From NCBI RefSeq assembly GCF_000001735.4, contig NC_003070.9:1736001-1800000 (forward strand): a DNA stretch of 64,000 nt. Direction: 5' to 3'. Shown here in pieces: positions 25,226 through 37,228 of this stretch (its first letter is position 1; each line of letters begins with the position of its first letter). The stretch comes from Arabidopsis thaliana. Its lineage: Eukaryota; Streptophyta; Magnoliopsida; Brassicales; Brassicaceae. The notes under the pieces were generated by a model, which was not told the DNA's origin, searched no databases, and worked only from the letters and a program-made list of their open reading frames with translations. A program made the translations under genes and the position numbers.

Positions 25226-26247
25226 GAGGTAAGCTATATTTGTTAATATGTTAATTTGGGAAGAGTTTGTTCTTTGCAGCTACTGAAAGCTAGTTTCCAG
25301 GTTAGTAGATGTCTTATCTCCATTGAAGAAGATGACTTCTTTAACCTGTCTTGATATCTTCGCTAACGGCGTTATTTCATGGTGAGGAATGCATTGCAAA
25401 TAGGATTCATTAGTCACAAAATAAAACTTTTATCTCAATGCAAGTTGTCTAATTTACTTGCAAAATCCTGCTGTTTACCATTGAATGGAAGCTCCTAACC
25501 ATCTGTTTCGACTTGCATGTGCTTACTTGATCTTCACATCTGCCATTTCTACAGTCTGCACGAGATATTTGTGAGGACATCACACATTTGCGAATTCTCA
25601 TGGTTCTGGCTAACTTTCCCCTCTACAGATGCAGATTAATCTCCCTGAACACATACTGTTACTCTCAATACCCTGACTTGAGATCGTTCATTCTATTCCA
25701 AGGTTTTGTAACAATCCATTTCTTGTACAGATACTAATTATTTCTTACTCAGTAAAGCTTTTTGTAACAAGAGGCACATTACAATCTTTGGGTAAATGAA
25801 AAAAGCAGAATTCTCTTATTTCTCCAGACTCAAATGAGCCTTAATCTACTGTTTCACTTATTGATCAGGTTCTTTATACACGATGGTTCCACTAATATCC
25901 ATATCATCATGCTACCAAACATTTGATATCAGAATGTGATTAGAGATTTAACAGAGGATGATGTTGTTGAGTCAGAAATATGAGGTGCATTGTTTTTTTC
26001 AGTCTGACACAACATGTGAAGGAAGAAGTCCTTACCACTCCTTTAAGTCCTCTGTAGTCTAGCTTTATTCCCACCTTTTTTTGGTTATCTGTGCATGTGA
26101 CCATTATTGGTCGTATCCCTTGACCCATTCCCTCACACGCACATACACAAACGCACGTGTATACATGTTTTTGTGTCACTGTGTCTGTGTATATATTACT
26201 CAGCTCTGGAGTATGATGCTTCTGTAGTTCAGTTTACTTGTGTCCAA
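25226..26247. other. Region between ATX2 and the TPD1-like gene
   Basis: Probably the ATX2 3' UTR followed by the next promoter. A donor at 25229 and an acceptor ending at 25300 could splice out a 72-nt 3' UTR intron. A CA/TG-rich patch lies near 26130-26195. No coding gene is supported. Confidence 0.55.
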
Positions 26248-26702
26248 ATGTCAAAACCTCTCAAGTTCCTTCTTTGGTCATCTCTTGCTCTCTTGCTTCT
26301 TCAAATAGGTAAATTCAAAGCTTAAAAACTTTTCATTGTAATTTTACATATAGACATGTGATTGGGGTTGTATGTATAGGTTCTGGGGCAATATGTGAGG
26401 GCAAAAGCAGCGAACCGGCGGTGAGGCAGACGCAGGTGAAGTGGAGAGAAGGAAAGAAGTTCAGAGTCGAGGTAATGAACAAATGTCCCATGTGTCCAAT
26501 CATCAACCTTCGTCTGAAATGTCAAGGATTTCCTCAGTCGCTTGTGGACCCCACATTCCTCCGTGTTCTCTCCTCTTCCGCCGGAAACTGTGTGGTTAAC
26601 GATGGCTTGCCACTGAGTCCAATGCAGACTCTCTCCTTCAACTACTCCAACACACACCAGTTTGCTCTGCGACCTCTTTCTTGGTCTTTTCAGTGCGAGT
26701 AA
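26248..26702 (+). CDS. Small secreted TPD1-like cysteine-rich protein (probably AT1G05835)
   Basis: Two exons, 26248-26308 and 26380-26702, give 127 residues. The first exon encodes a classic signal peptide (LKFLLWSSLALLLLQI). The mature part has six cysteines: AICEG, NKCPMCP, LKCQGF, GNCVVNDG and FQCE. The pattern 'CxxC ... LxCxGF ... VDP..LR ... C.VNDG.P', with a closing FQC, matches the C-terminal domain of TAPETUM DETERMINANT 1 and its many small relatives. TPD1 is a secreted ligand of the receptor kinase EMS1/EXS in the anther. Most small paralogues have no known role. I remember this locus being labelled a PHD finger protein in some annotation, but no PHD zinc-binding pattern is present. 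Its stop is only 140 bp from the stop of the convergent protease gene. Confidence 0.85.
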
Positions 26703-26842
26703 ATCAATAAATTAGTTAAATCAATAAAATGGTCATCATCAATCTGCTGGGTTTCTTCGTATTATCTATATATCAGACCTTTTTCTTTACCATTTTAGCA
26801 AAATGTTGAATCTATGTACAAAAGATAAACTATAAGGAGTCT

Positions 26843-29800
26843 CTAAAGGAGGAAAAGAGTCATGAGGAGAAGTAAAGAAAATAGAAGACACATAGAGGTA
26901 TCCAAAGGTAATGCAGAAGAGATAAAATGTGAGCCTACTAGATGAACTGTTCCTGTGCCTTCGTCTTTTACTTTTATGCTTGATGAGCCTGCAAAGACAG
27001 ATAAAACAAAGATAAAATAGTTTTAAATTCGAAATCTTTCCCACTCACAATGAGACATGAATCGTTTGAGTGTATGAATATAGCACTTACAGTTGTATTC
27101 AGTCCACCCAATGAGCTGATTTTCGAGATCGTAGAGAACAAGCTTGTTTGAAAGCACCAAATCTGCAAAAGAGAATGTAAGATATTGTGGGCATTGGATT
27201 AAATCACACGGGGTTCATTGTCACTGACAGCAAGAGAACACAATGGGCTTTTTCCACAAACTGAATTGCATGCAATTAAACTTTGTCACTAAGTCATGCT
27301 TTTGTATAATGTGACTGCAAACTATGTATCCAATTTAAGGTACCTCCCAAAAGTGTCATGTTTCTCCTATCTCTGGATTGCATTGCGCTATTTTGCCAAC
27401 CAATGCACCACATTCCTTCCTGTGAAATTTTGGGGTTATGAGTTTGGTATGCAATGGATAGAAAGATTGAGGGTAAAATCAGGTTGCAACAAGAATATTA
27501 CAAGAGCCAAAAATCAACCATAAAGGCTGAAGATGCTTACATGAGGGAACAGATAGTCATGAGGATAAACCCTGAGGAAAACCGAGTTCTCGAAATGGAA
27601 AGTGACATTCGGAAACCCCTCATCAACTCTGCAGCAAAGGTAAGATGTGGTTTTCACAAGAAAACTATTGTGTGATACGTTGACATCACAATGAGCAGTT
27701 GCGTACATGCAAACCATCCACAATGATGTCCAACGGTATTCTTGGCAGATGCCTATTTGAAAATTTTGTAGTGTAAATCATTAAATGAAGACGTATAACT
27801 AACCTGCCAGAGTACTGAAAGCATTTATAATCTTTATCCACTATGTGAACTTTTAGAGCAGGCTCCTGCGAGGTTATCTAATAAAAGAACCAGATTTATG
27901 AGACCCTGCAGTTCAATTTCTTAAAGGAACTGGATATTTTCTTGAACTGTACCTTCTTCACCAATGGTTCATAGATTATCTCTGGAAGATAGGCCAAGGT
28001 TGTACCACTGTCAATTATCGCTCCTTTTCTATCTCCAGGTTGAAATAAATCGGCTGGGATAGTTAGAAACTCCTGACCAACTTGAACTGCTGTCATATTG
28101 ACATTGTAATGTGGTCTGCAATTGAAAACAAAAAAAGTCGGTTAACAAAAAAGAGCTAGAGAAAGAACACATTCACCATTTCAGACGAAGCTTTCATGTA
28201 AAGTACACTAATGTTATTTTCTTTCTCTAAATAAGAACTGCAAGAAGTTTCACTCTACTATTTGTAACATAGTGGCTGCCTCTACCAGTATATCATTGAG
28301 CTTCTTATGATTGTATTTGAAGTATAAAAGGAAAAACATTATAAAAGGAAAACAATGTTGACGTACTGATTGGGTACCAATGGTGTCATGTTTACTTTTG
28401 GTTGCACAACACGTCCAATAGCAAATATACCACCTCCATTTCTTCCATCTAAGCAATGAGCAAATATCTTTTTCACTCTCCCTGATGAGGCCAGCTGGGA
28501 AATCATGGAAGAATTAGCTTTCCCAAATCCAAGTATTCCGTCAAGTGCTTCTTCATTAGAAGAGTCTAGATCTCCTGACTGCCTAGCACCACACCTTCAA
28601 GATCATATAAAAACATTAAAAAAATGGAAGAGGCAATGAGGAATGACGGATTAAGCTTCCTTGCCGTAGGACTGATAAAACGCTAATGGACAACTATTCT
28701 ACTTTGTTTACAGATCTCTGAGGGATTTTCTACGTGACCAGCAATTCTCAGGCCAGGATACAAAACTAAAATATAAATATTGTATAAATATGATATTTCT
28801 AAATTACTAAGTTTTTCAACGTGTAGAAGCATATGAAATTAGATGAAATGAGCTGTGCTCGGGAAGATACCTTAGCAAACTAATCAACTGTCACAATCAA
28901 AAGCACAACATATTCAGTAAAGGTCTATTTGTGATATTCACTATATGGTGGAGAACCTATTCCCATGTTACTTTCAAAATAAAAAAGAATAGATACCAGT
29001 ATGCACTTCAACGAATCTCAAGATTTTTTTCTTTAAGCAATTAAGTTTTATCTGTTTGGCTTTTGTATGCACTTTGAAAACTGTTGGTCAATTAAGCTTT
29101 GTAACAGCGTTTTCCATTTCTTATTTTTTCTGTTCACTTAACAAAATAAAACCTTGACCACAAGGAAGGTGAAATTGTGTTCTTTTCAGTGAGAAGTGAG
29201 AACACAAAGAAGATCTAAGAAAGCCGCAAGAACCATGTTGCAGCAGTTTACTAGTTTAAAGATAAGTCATGTAAAGCGAGGTTATTAAAAGGAAACATAC
29301 CCAAAAATGACACTGCCATTAGCTGTTTGAGTCTTGAGATCACCAGCTACACTGTCATACTGCACAACATCTTTGACAAAATAACCAGCAGTAGAGCTAC
29401 CATCTCCATATATCTCAAGATAAGGACAAGACATATTAGCTTTGCAGCCAGAGAGAGGACCACCACTAATCTGGTAGCAAAAATCATCATCACAAGAGAC
29501 CAACTTTCCACTGTCTGATTCGTCAATGTTGTAGAGTGTAAGCTCAATCTGCATAGAGAAACAAAACCTCACCCATTGAGTTGGAGCAACGAAAGGCAAA
29601 CGTAAATGAGACACAAAACAAAAAGCTTACACCGAGAGTGCTTCGTCTTGGACATTGTTTGCACTGGATGCAGTTAACCCACATAATATCACTCCCTGTG
29701 TCGACTTGAACATAATAGCTCTTAGCAGGTGTTCCAATTCCAATTTTTGCATAATAAAGCCTGAGATAAACAATGAAACAGAGAGATCACTGCAAGTTAA

Positions 29801-30150
29801 CTCAAAAATCTCAGCTTTTTAGAGATTCCATAAATTCCTCTCAAAAGGCTCGAAATCAGCAGTGATCAGAGACGCTAAAGAAACAATAACAACTCTTTAG
29901 AGGAATCTGAAACTGACCCGGGGATATCAGGGCGACCAGTTCCACCAAGGGGTAGATCGATTCCAGCGAGAATTGTGAGCTGACGCCGGTCATCGTGCTC
30001 CTTTAAGGCGGTCAAGGACCCTTGAAGCCTTGGATAACGGTACTTTACATTGAACACTCCGGGATTACAAGAGACGGAAACAAGAGCAGTGAGAAACCAA
30101 ATCAGCGTGAATCTTCCGCAGATGGGGAAAGATACGATTGATAAAGTCAT
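26843..30150 (-). CDS. Pepsin-type (A1) aspartic protease with GPI-anchor-like tail (probably AT1G05840)
   Basis: Ten exons on the minus strand give 481 residues: 30150-29918, 29760-29631, 29548-29301, 28594-28367, 28115-27953, 27865-27804, 27628-27541, 27419-27344, 27162-27091, 26988-26843. A hydrophobic signal segment (FTLIWFLTALVSVSC) is near the N-terminus. The two catalytic motifs are intact: VDTGSDIMWVNC (D98) and IIDSGTTLAY (D315). They are separated by a Cys-rich nepenthesin-type insert (CIQCKQCPRRS, CDDDFCYQ, CPYLEIYGDGS). The C-terminus ends in a strongly hydrophobic stretch (MCLLFSLLLLMTLFLL) after a Ser/Thr-rich spacer, as in GPI-anchored plant aspartic proteases. It should act at the cell surface. 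The substrate is unknown. Confidence 0.92.
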
Positions 30151-30832
30151 CTTCTTTCTTCTTCCCACGTGCCTGATGTTTACAGCGTCAGTCGTCTCGG
30201 CGGAGAAGTTGAAAGAAACCACCGGACCGGCGGCGACGACGACGACGACGAGGAAGTTCAGAAATTACAGAGTTTGTTTGGTCACTTCTTCCACCAATTC
30301 CCGTATTTTATTATTTTTTATTTCCAGCGTGGACTTTTCTTTTTCTTTCGACCCATTAATTCGATATTTTTATGGTTTCATTCAGGTAAATTTATTACAT
30401 GTAAACTTAGGTGTTACTGACGCTGTTACAACTCATATTTTACTGTTCAGTTATATTATCCTTTTTGTCGTTTCAACTTTCAATTGTAACAAAATTATAA
30501 ATCATAGGAATTTGTTTCCTTAATTTAAGTATTAGGTTATGAGTTTAAGACTAAAAACCATGTGAACAAATTTATAACAAACGAATAGAAACAAATATCA
30601 TTCGCAAACCACATTTATGTTTCCTTGCTCTTTCTCTATTTTACACACATTCTTCCAATACAATAATTAAATATGGTTTTACATACAGAAAAATATAAAA
30701 TGTAATGTTGTTTGCATTATAAGTTCTAGAGGGACAAAAACACACTTCTTCTTTTTTTACCACAAGCAATTTCACTTATTACGTAACATTAAGCAAGAGA
30801 GACTTGAGAGCAACGGCGATATATCATAAGAC
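30151..30832. other. Region between the aspartic protease and CTL1 genes
   Basis: It contains the protease promoter and leader, including a GAC/GGCGAC-rich patch near 30228-30252, and the CTL1 3' UTR. A plus-strand frame that stays open over 30050-30523 overlaps the protease first exon in antisense and looks incidental. Confidence 0.55.
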
Positions 30833-32117
30833 TTACGAAGAGGAAGAGGAAGGTACAGTTGAAGGGTTGAAAGGTTTCTGTTCTGCGCAGCTGAGCTCAT
30901 CGTTTGGTCCCGCGTCTTCTCTTCCAATACCCATGAGGTCAAGGAAGTATAAGTAGTGTGAGATTATGTTGTTCATTGGATCAATGGAACCTTGACCACA
31001 TGTGTACTCTCCGTAGAGGACGTTCATGGTGCTGCCAAAAGTCGGGCCACGCTTGGACAAAGTGTCGTTCTTTGTAGGTTTCCAGTTTCCGACAAAGATG
31101 TCGTGAGCTGAGGGCTGAGCTCTCTTGATTGGAGTCATCCATCTCCAGATTGCAGCTTGGAATGCAAGTGTCGCGTTTTGCTCAATGTACTCAGGGTGGT
31201 TCAAGAGATCAGCTTTCAGGGCTTCCCCAGCTGCTCCGTAGTTGAAGTTCCTTCAAATAACACACAGGTAAAAATACCTTCAGTATGGACGAATGCAAAT
31301 TGTTTGACACAGTTTTTATCTAGAGCTTCAAAGTAGAAGAGAAATGTGTACCAGTAAATGGGTAAGGCACCGCGTCCGTAGTATTCAGCTCCAGGGCTGC
31401 AGGGGTACTTGAATTTCCAGGACTCGTCACAGTAGGATTGCATTGGGCTCATTTCCCTGTTGTAGCACAGACCCCAAGCTAAAGGCCCTCCTGTTGCAAC
31501 TCCATAGCCACCTATAAGACATCACAGTAACACTCATATGCAGCTTCTTACAACATAGAAACCACCAACTGCAACTTAGGGCATATCCATTTTCATGATT
31601 CTGAATGTCGAGTTTGATCAGATTAATATAATGGTATAGCTATGGAGGTAAGCTTAAAGCATCCTTTTTTCTATTCATAGTTAGATGGTCAACTATGTAG
31701 AAAGAGGACTAAAATGAAGGAAAACTTACAGGACGTTTTGCTGGCTACATGACCGAGAAAGGCAGCCATTTCTTTCTGTCCCATGAGCTTTCCTCCAGTG
31801 GTACCAAAACCAAGAGGCTCAAAGAGGGCAGCAGCAGTAATGAAAGACTGGTAGTCCCAGAAACCAACAGCATGAGCAATGGGAGTGTTCCTTTTGGAAA
31901 AGAGTTGCTCAAACTGATAAACCTGAAAGTAATCTGATATCGTCTGGTTACAGCAGTATTTAGACCACCAGCTGCATTCCCATCCTTGCGTGCACACCTT
32001 ATTTCCCCTCACTTTCTTCACTTTAATCGTTTTGTCCTCTCCATTGGCAACCAAGGCCAGAAATGATACAGCCAGCAGAACCAAAATCACGATTGAACCA
32101 CTCCTGATTGTCACCAT
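30833..32117 (-). CDS. CTL1: Chitinase-like protein CTL1 / POM1 (AT1G05850)
   Basis: Three exons, 32117-31730, 31511-31352 and 31250-30833, give 321 residues. A signal peptide covers about residues 8-26. The rest is a glycoside hydrolase family 19 fold with recognisable blocks (QKEMAAFLGHVA, YYGRGALPIYW, TMNVLYGEYTCGQ). Where true plant chitinases have the catalytic Glu in SHETTGGW, this protein has ASKTSCGYG, so the proton donor is replaced by Lys. This agrees with the known view that CTL1 is not an active chitinase but a secreted wall protein needed for normal cellulose assembly, root growth and stress tolerance. A Ser run ends the protein (SSSSS). A leader intron is predicted at 32547-32152. 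The gene is head to head with the INO80D-like gene. Confidence 0.95.
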
Positions 32118-33060
32118 AGCTTACAACTATGGAACAAATACCAGCTACAAGCTGCAAACATCAACAAAAAAACAAATTTAGAAACATCCATTAATCCCAA
32201 GTAAGCATCTGAACATTACTATAAAGAAAACAGAACACAAATTACTAACAATACAGATCTACCTTATACAATAGGCACTTAATGCCAAAAAGCTGATTAG
32301 AAACAACAAAGGAAGAATTAAACCAAAAACATGGAACTCTCTAAGTTCTTAAGTGAAAAAACTAAGAAAAATTGTTAGATTGACCAATATTATACCAACT
32401 TGGAGAGATTGATGTATAAGATATGCGAAGACTTCAAATGTGAGATCACGAATTCAATAACCAAGCAACGAAACAAAATTCTCTAGTCAAGATTTAGCTA
32501 AATCGTTACCAAAATTAGGCATAAGTACTTGTGGAAAAAATGCTTACCCGCAATGCAGATCAGCTATAGATCCAGAGAGAGATCGAGAAAACTAGCTTGT
32601 GAATTCAACCGACAAAAATTACCCTTTTTGCTTCGTTGCCGAGAAAATAAGGAAGAGATTCTTGGGAAAGAGAGGAGGAAGAAGAAACACTAAACTAAAG
32701 CGGGTGACGGATCAGCAGTCTCTATCAACCGTTGGATTAGAGAACAATCAACGGTGAAGATTGCGTTTGGTGTAATGTATGTGTCGGTTAGACAAGACAG
32801 CCTGGTTCGTGTTGTGGGCCCTACTTTACTGAAGTGGAGCCTTCCACCGACAGCCGCACACCAGCAGAACCTGATTTAAACCAATCGGTCTACTTCGATT
32901 TTTTTCATGGGTTTTCGGTTCATGTTATGGCCCATTGGGCTTTTAAGTAAGGCCTTTCTATAAATGTCAATTTTGCCAGAGTTTCCTGTCTCGTCCTTGT
33001 CTTTCCTCTAGCCACTCTTCGCCACTCTCTTTCTCTCTCCCTTGTTTTCCAACAGTAACA
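32118..33060. other. Head-to-head promoter region of CTL1 and the INO80D-like gene
   Basis: The left part is the CTL1 5' leader with a predicted intron. The right part, about 32650-33050, is the shared upstream region, and its end is CT-rich leader of the plus-strand gene. No other gene is seen. Confidence 0.6.
32152..32547 (-). other. Predicted 5' UTR leader intron of CTL1
   Basis: Read on the minus strand, a strong donor (CGG|GTAAGC) at 32547 and an acceptor (GTTTGCAG) ending at 32152 would remove 396 nt just upstream of the start codon. Leader introns near a start codon often raise expression in plants. This is inferred from splice signals only. Confidence 0.5.
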
Positions 33061-34349
33061 ATGGCGTCAGCTTCCAAGCAAAACCCTTCTTCTTCCAAAC
33101 CTCCTAGGCATCCATCTCCGATCATTGCTTCAACCCCCTCGAAATCCGGTGTATTGGAGGAATCCCAATTTCGAAACCCTAATAACCCGTCGACGTCATC
33201 GAATTCACCGATTTCGATGGCGGTGGAGGATCAGATCCTGGGAAATTCCAATCACCTCACTCGCCCGGAGCTTCTCCGACGCAGATCGCACAACCTGAAG
33301 CAGCTCTCTAGATGCTACAGAGACCATTACTGGGCTCTAATGGAGGATCTCAAGGCACAACATAGATATTATAGCTGGAACTATGGTGTTAGTCCTTTCA
33401 AAGATGAGAATTATCACCAAAACAAGAGACGTAAGGTTGAAGGACAAACTGGGGATGAAATTGAAGGTAGCGGAGATAATGATAATAACAACAACGATGG
33501 CGTTAAGGCTGGTAATTGTGTTGCTTGTGGTAGTGGATGCAAATCTAAGGCCATGGCACTCACCAATTACTGTCAGCTTCATATCCTCATGGATAAAAAG
33601 CAGAAGCTTTATACGTCTTGTACTTACGTCAATAAAAGGTTCGTTCACAATTTCGAGTTTCATAGTTTTTTCCTTTTGATTCGCATCATATTCTCTCGCA
33701 TTAGGAAATAATAGGTGCTTCAATAAATGCTAATCTGTTTTTATGATTCTGTGAAATTTCAGTTCCTTGATACTGGTTTTGGTTTTGTTTCGTGGTGAGG
33801 AATTGAAAGTACTTTGCATTGTTTGTATCGTAATGGGCGAAGATGATAGGAGTTAGGATTGTCTGCATGATTATATCATTATGAAGTTCTTACTGTGATG
33901 GTGGTCTAGCTATTATGGTAAATTGGTGATAAAAATGGAGCAGATGTGAGATGTCTGTGTCATCTGTGCTTTGATATCCCTGATTGGAAAGAACTTAAAT
34001 TTTTGCATTGCGGAGTGCAATGAGCATGTGATAATTATATAATCAGCTTTATTCTAACTCTATGTGGTCACATTGTTCATGCAGAGCTCAGTCGAAAGCA
34101 ATAACTTGTCCAAAACCAACTCTTGCATCGACTGTTCCTGCCCTCTGTAATGTGCACTTCCAGAAAGCCCAAAAGGATGTTGCTCGAGCTTTGAAGGATG
34201 CTGGTCATAATGTTTCTTCAGCAAGCAGGCCTCCCCCGAAACTCCATGACATAGTAGCTGCATTTGTGCATCATATTCAAGCAAAAAGAAAAGATCCACG
34301 AAAAGAGGGCAAATTGAAAAGCTTAGTAAAAGAAGAACTTACAAGCTAA
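33061..34349 (+). CDS. INO80D/KANSL2-like zinc-finger protein (probably AT1G05860)
   Basis: Two exons, 33061-33638 and 34085-34349, give 280 residues. The first 60 residues are Ser/Pro-rich and disordered. A helical block follows (ELLRRRSHNLKQLSRCYRDH). Residues about 152-225 hold a Cys/His cluster: NCVACGSGCKSKAM, NYCQLH, SCTYV, TCPKP, ALCNVHFQ. This is the potential DNA-binding C3Hc3H zinc finger found in INO80 complex subunit D and KANSL2. A role in a chromatin remodelling or acetyltransferase complex is inferred from that domain. The C-terminus is Lys-rich. The intron splits an Arg codon inside the finger. There are no visible defects. Confidence 0.88.
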
Positions 34350-36453
34350 ATCAAACAGAGTGAGCAGAAGCTGTTTGTTTCCACAATTGTGCAAAAATGG
34401 AAGGTAAGATGACTGGCTTTCTATCATCACTAGTGAGAAAGACAGGTACAGGATCGTGTTTGACTGGTGATAGATAGGGTAGTCATCTACACAGAATGTA
34501 GTAGATCGTGTTCACACAGAATGTGTTGGTAGGAATTTTTTTTTGTTGTTGTTAAGCTTAGCAAAGCAAAGATGCTTTTAGCATGACTAGCTTCTAGGAT
34601 GTGTCTCATGGTTTTCGTTTTATTTTTCGTGATTGGAGCTAACAGTTATTTATTTCCATTAAGCTGAGTAGACATGGATTTCAACAAACAACATACTGTG
34701 TGATCGTTCGTAATTATCTATTGTTGTCTTGTTGAATGTGGATTAGCTAGACTTGAACCCAATACCTTTGTTTAAGCATTGAAGCAAGCCACGTTTATAA
34801 TATATAGGTTTGTAATCTCTATTCAAGCAGTTAATCTACCTGCATACCATTTGACCGACCCTGCTTCTGCAATGAATTGACAGATTTAGCTGTGAGTGCC
34901 TTTACAAGGTTACAACTTACAAGGAGCTTCAATCAAGCGAGGAGCAACATTGACACAATGGTTTAATTAAGCTGTTTAGCTTGAAATGAGGATATATTTG
35001 GAATGTATTCTCTAGGTTCTTTAGTAGATTTCCGAAGTCCTAACAGTTTACTTCTAATTCCTGTGGCAAACTTGATTCAGGCAAACTTAATTCAGGCAAA
35101 CTTAATTCCTGTGGCAAACTTCTAATTCCTAACAGTTTATTTGGAATGTATTCTCTAGGTTCTTTAGTAGGTTCTTTAGCAATTTCACACTTAATGTTTT
35201 AGCAACTGGTAGCTTTCATGGTTGTGTGAAAAACCGATGTTTTTTTGTGGTTCCTGCTGAGACCTTTGTCTACTCCTTAATCTAAATATTTATGCTTTTG
35301 CAGTGTTCTCTGAATTTAAGACTTGATTTATTGCAAACTGATTCATATGTTTCCGATTTTTGTGAGCAATGCGTACTCGGAAAGGGCTTGGAATTGCGCG
35401 AGTATATAAAAAATCATACATTTTAGAGCAACAACTCTTAAATGTCACGAGTTTGATGTTCAGAATTTCATTGATTAGGTTCTCTCAAGACTTATTGTTG
35501 AGTGGAGTCGTTAACATGTATTACAGAACAGTCACCAGAAACTGTTTAAGCTTATATTTACACTCACTCTTAAATTCCAGAAAATAACTCATCTTCAGTC
35601 GCCATATAGAGCATCTAGGACTGTAATCAGCCATCATCTTTTAGTTGATGAAGAACGAAAAAGATGGAAACACATAATATTTGGCGTCTATCATCTTTCT
35701 CTTCGTCCCACTCGATTCTTCATGAAATGATTAAGGAGCATCACCAAATTAGGTTATCTAGCCACAAGGTTTGTAGATTCAACACACACTCACAAAAATG
35801 GAATGAGTTAAAGACTGTCAGAGGACAGTAGTAATGTCAGTACCTTCATAAAGAGGGTTGTAGATTTAGTTACCAAGTTAAGATTAGTTACCTCAGCAAG
35901 TGGAGGTCCATAACCAGTTAGTGATAGCTCTCATAAACACAAAGTCTCTCAGCACTGCACAAGGACAACAATCTCCAGCTTTCATATCTCACATGTAATA
36001 AGCTTTACACAGTAGCTTAACACATAATCCGTTCACAGAATGGTATAATTGCATCACACTCCGTTAATACTTAATAGACACAGTTAGATTAGTTACCTCA
36101 GCGGAATCATGACCAGTTAAGTGAAGTGAATGCTCTCACTACTGCATAAGGAGAAGAATCGAGCTATTAAGATGTCAGATGTTAAAGCTGTAGATGCTGA
36201 GACCAGCAGGGAAATGAGAAAGAATTTGATGGTTTTATTCAAGTGATATCTTTTATTTCCGTTCATAAAATCATTAGACTAGATACTACTAACTACTAGT
36301 ACACATACATGGAATTAAGTGAGAACCATTGTTGATATTCAGTTCAATTTTAGACCTTCCAATGCCACTTTCTGAAATCTCCTCCTCCGCTACCAATGCT
36401 TGAGATATTGCTCATTCGCTAGTATTCCTGGTTCAGACGTGACAATGATTCAT
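34350..36453. other. Intergenic region with small rearranged repeats
   Basis: No gene is supported. It begins with the 3' UTR of the zinc-finger gene. Around 34998-35170 a 30-bp word recurs with shuffled smaller repeats between the copies. A second diverged repeat pair, starting GATTAGTTACCTCAGC, lies at about 35882-35985 and 36087-36170. A weak open frame at 35369-35587 looks random. Confidence 0.6.
34998..35170. repeat. Nested direct repeats
   Basis: A 30-bp word starting TTGGAATGTATTCTCTAGG is exact at 34998-35027 and 35141-35170. Between them the pieces CCTAACAGTTTA, AATTCCTGTGGCAAACTT and GCAAACTTAATTCAG each occur more than once in changed order. This is the pattern left by repeated local template switching or unequal exchange. 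Confidence 0.85.
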
Positions 36454-37228
36454 TCAGCTGCACAATTGGACAGTACAGGCAACGGCTTGTGCCCAGTATT
36501 TGAGCCTAGCTTTCACATCATCCGGATTATCACCTGTAACCAACAACAAAATTGAAAACATTCAGACTTCATATCCCAATTTTCCAATTATTGCCATCTC
36601 AATTCTCAAAGTCAGATTTGTGGCCTCTGTAACGAAAACGGTATATTCCACATTCTTGTTTAACACTAAAGCAACAAACTTTGAACTAGGATTGAACTTA
36701 GATTACCGAATCAATCGATGGAAAGATGAGATATTTACCGGGACTAGAGATCTTCCAATTGGCAATCGGAGTGGCGGTGACCAGTGGAGGCGACGGACAA
36801 TCTTCCACCGACGAAGTTTCCGGTGATTTATTTTGCTTATCGTCTAAGAACTTCTGGCTCATTGAATAGCAAAGCTCCAAAGCAGGTAAAGTGTTGCAGA
36901 GCTCAGGGATCTCGTCGTAGCTAAAACCAAACCCTAGATCTAAACAACCTCTAAGATCTTCGAGGTCGTCATCCGTCAAACTCTTGGATCTCGTCAGATC
37001 GTCCTTTTGATCATCCACCGAGGAAGAAGAAGCAGTCTCAACGTAACCTTCCAGTAACACTTGGCTCTTCTTCCTCTCTAGCTTCTTCCGACTACCTTCG
37101 CCGGCGACAAATGATCTGCGGCTGGAGATCTCAACCCAGGCTTCGTTGATTCCGGATTCATCGACGGATTCAAAGGCATTGGCAGATGTTTGCCATGGAT
37201 CTGATGATTTGCAGCGAACACAACCCAT
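36454..37228 (-). CDS. DUF1685 family protein (probably AT1G05870)
   Basis: Two exons on the minus strand, 37228-36739 and 36533-36454, give 189 residues. I started at the first ATG, which gives MGCVRCKSSDPW. The frame extends upstream only through non-ATG codons. The DUF1685 core is clear: LTDDDLEDLRGCLDLGFGF, then EIPELCNTLPALELCYSM, and a closing block DDVKARLKYWAQAVACTVQ. Its function is unknown. The N-terminal Met-Gly-Cys with nearby Cys and basic residues resembles an N-myristoylation/palmitoylation signal, so membrane attachment is possible (inference). The Ser- and Lys-rich middle (RRSF, RKKS) could be phosphorylated. Confidence 0.9.

Noticed and set aside
30050..30523. 157-codon plus-strand frame near the aspartic protease start
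   Set aside because: It overlaps protease exon 1 in antisense, and its downstream half is AT-rich promoter sequence; no known motif.
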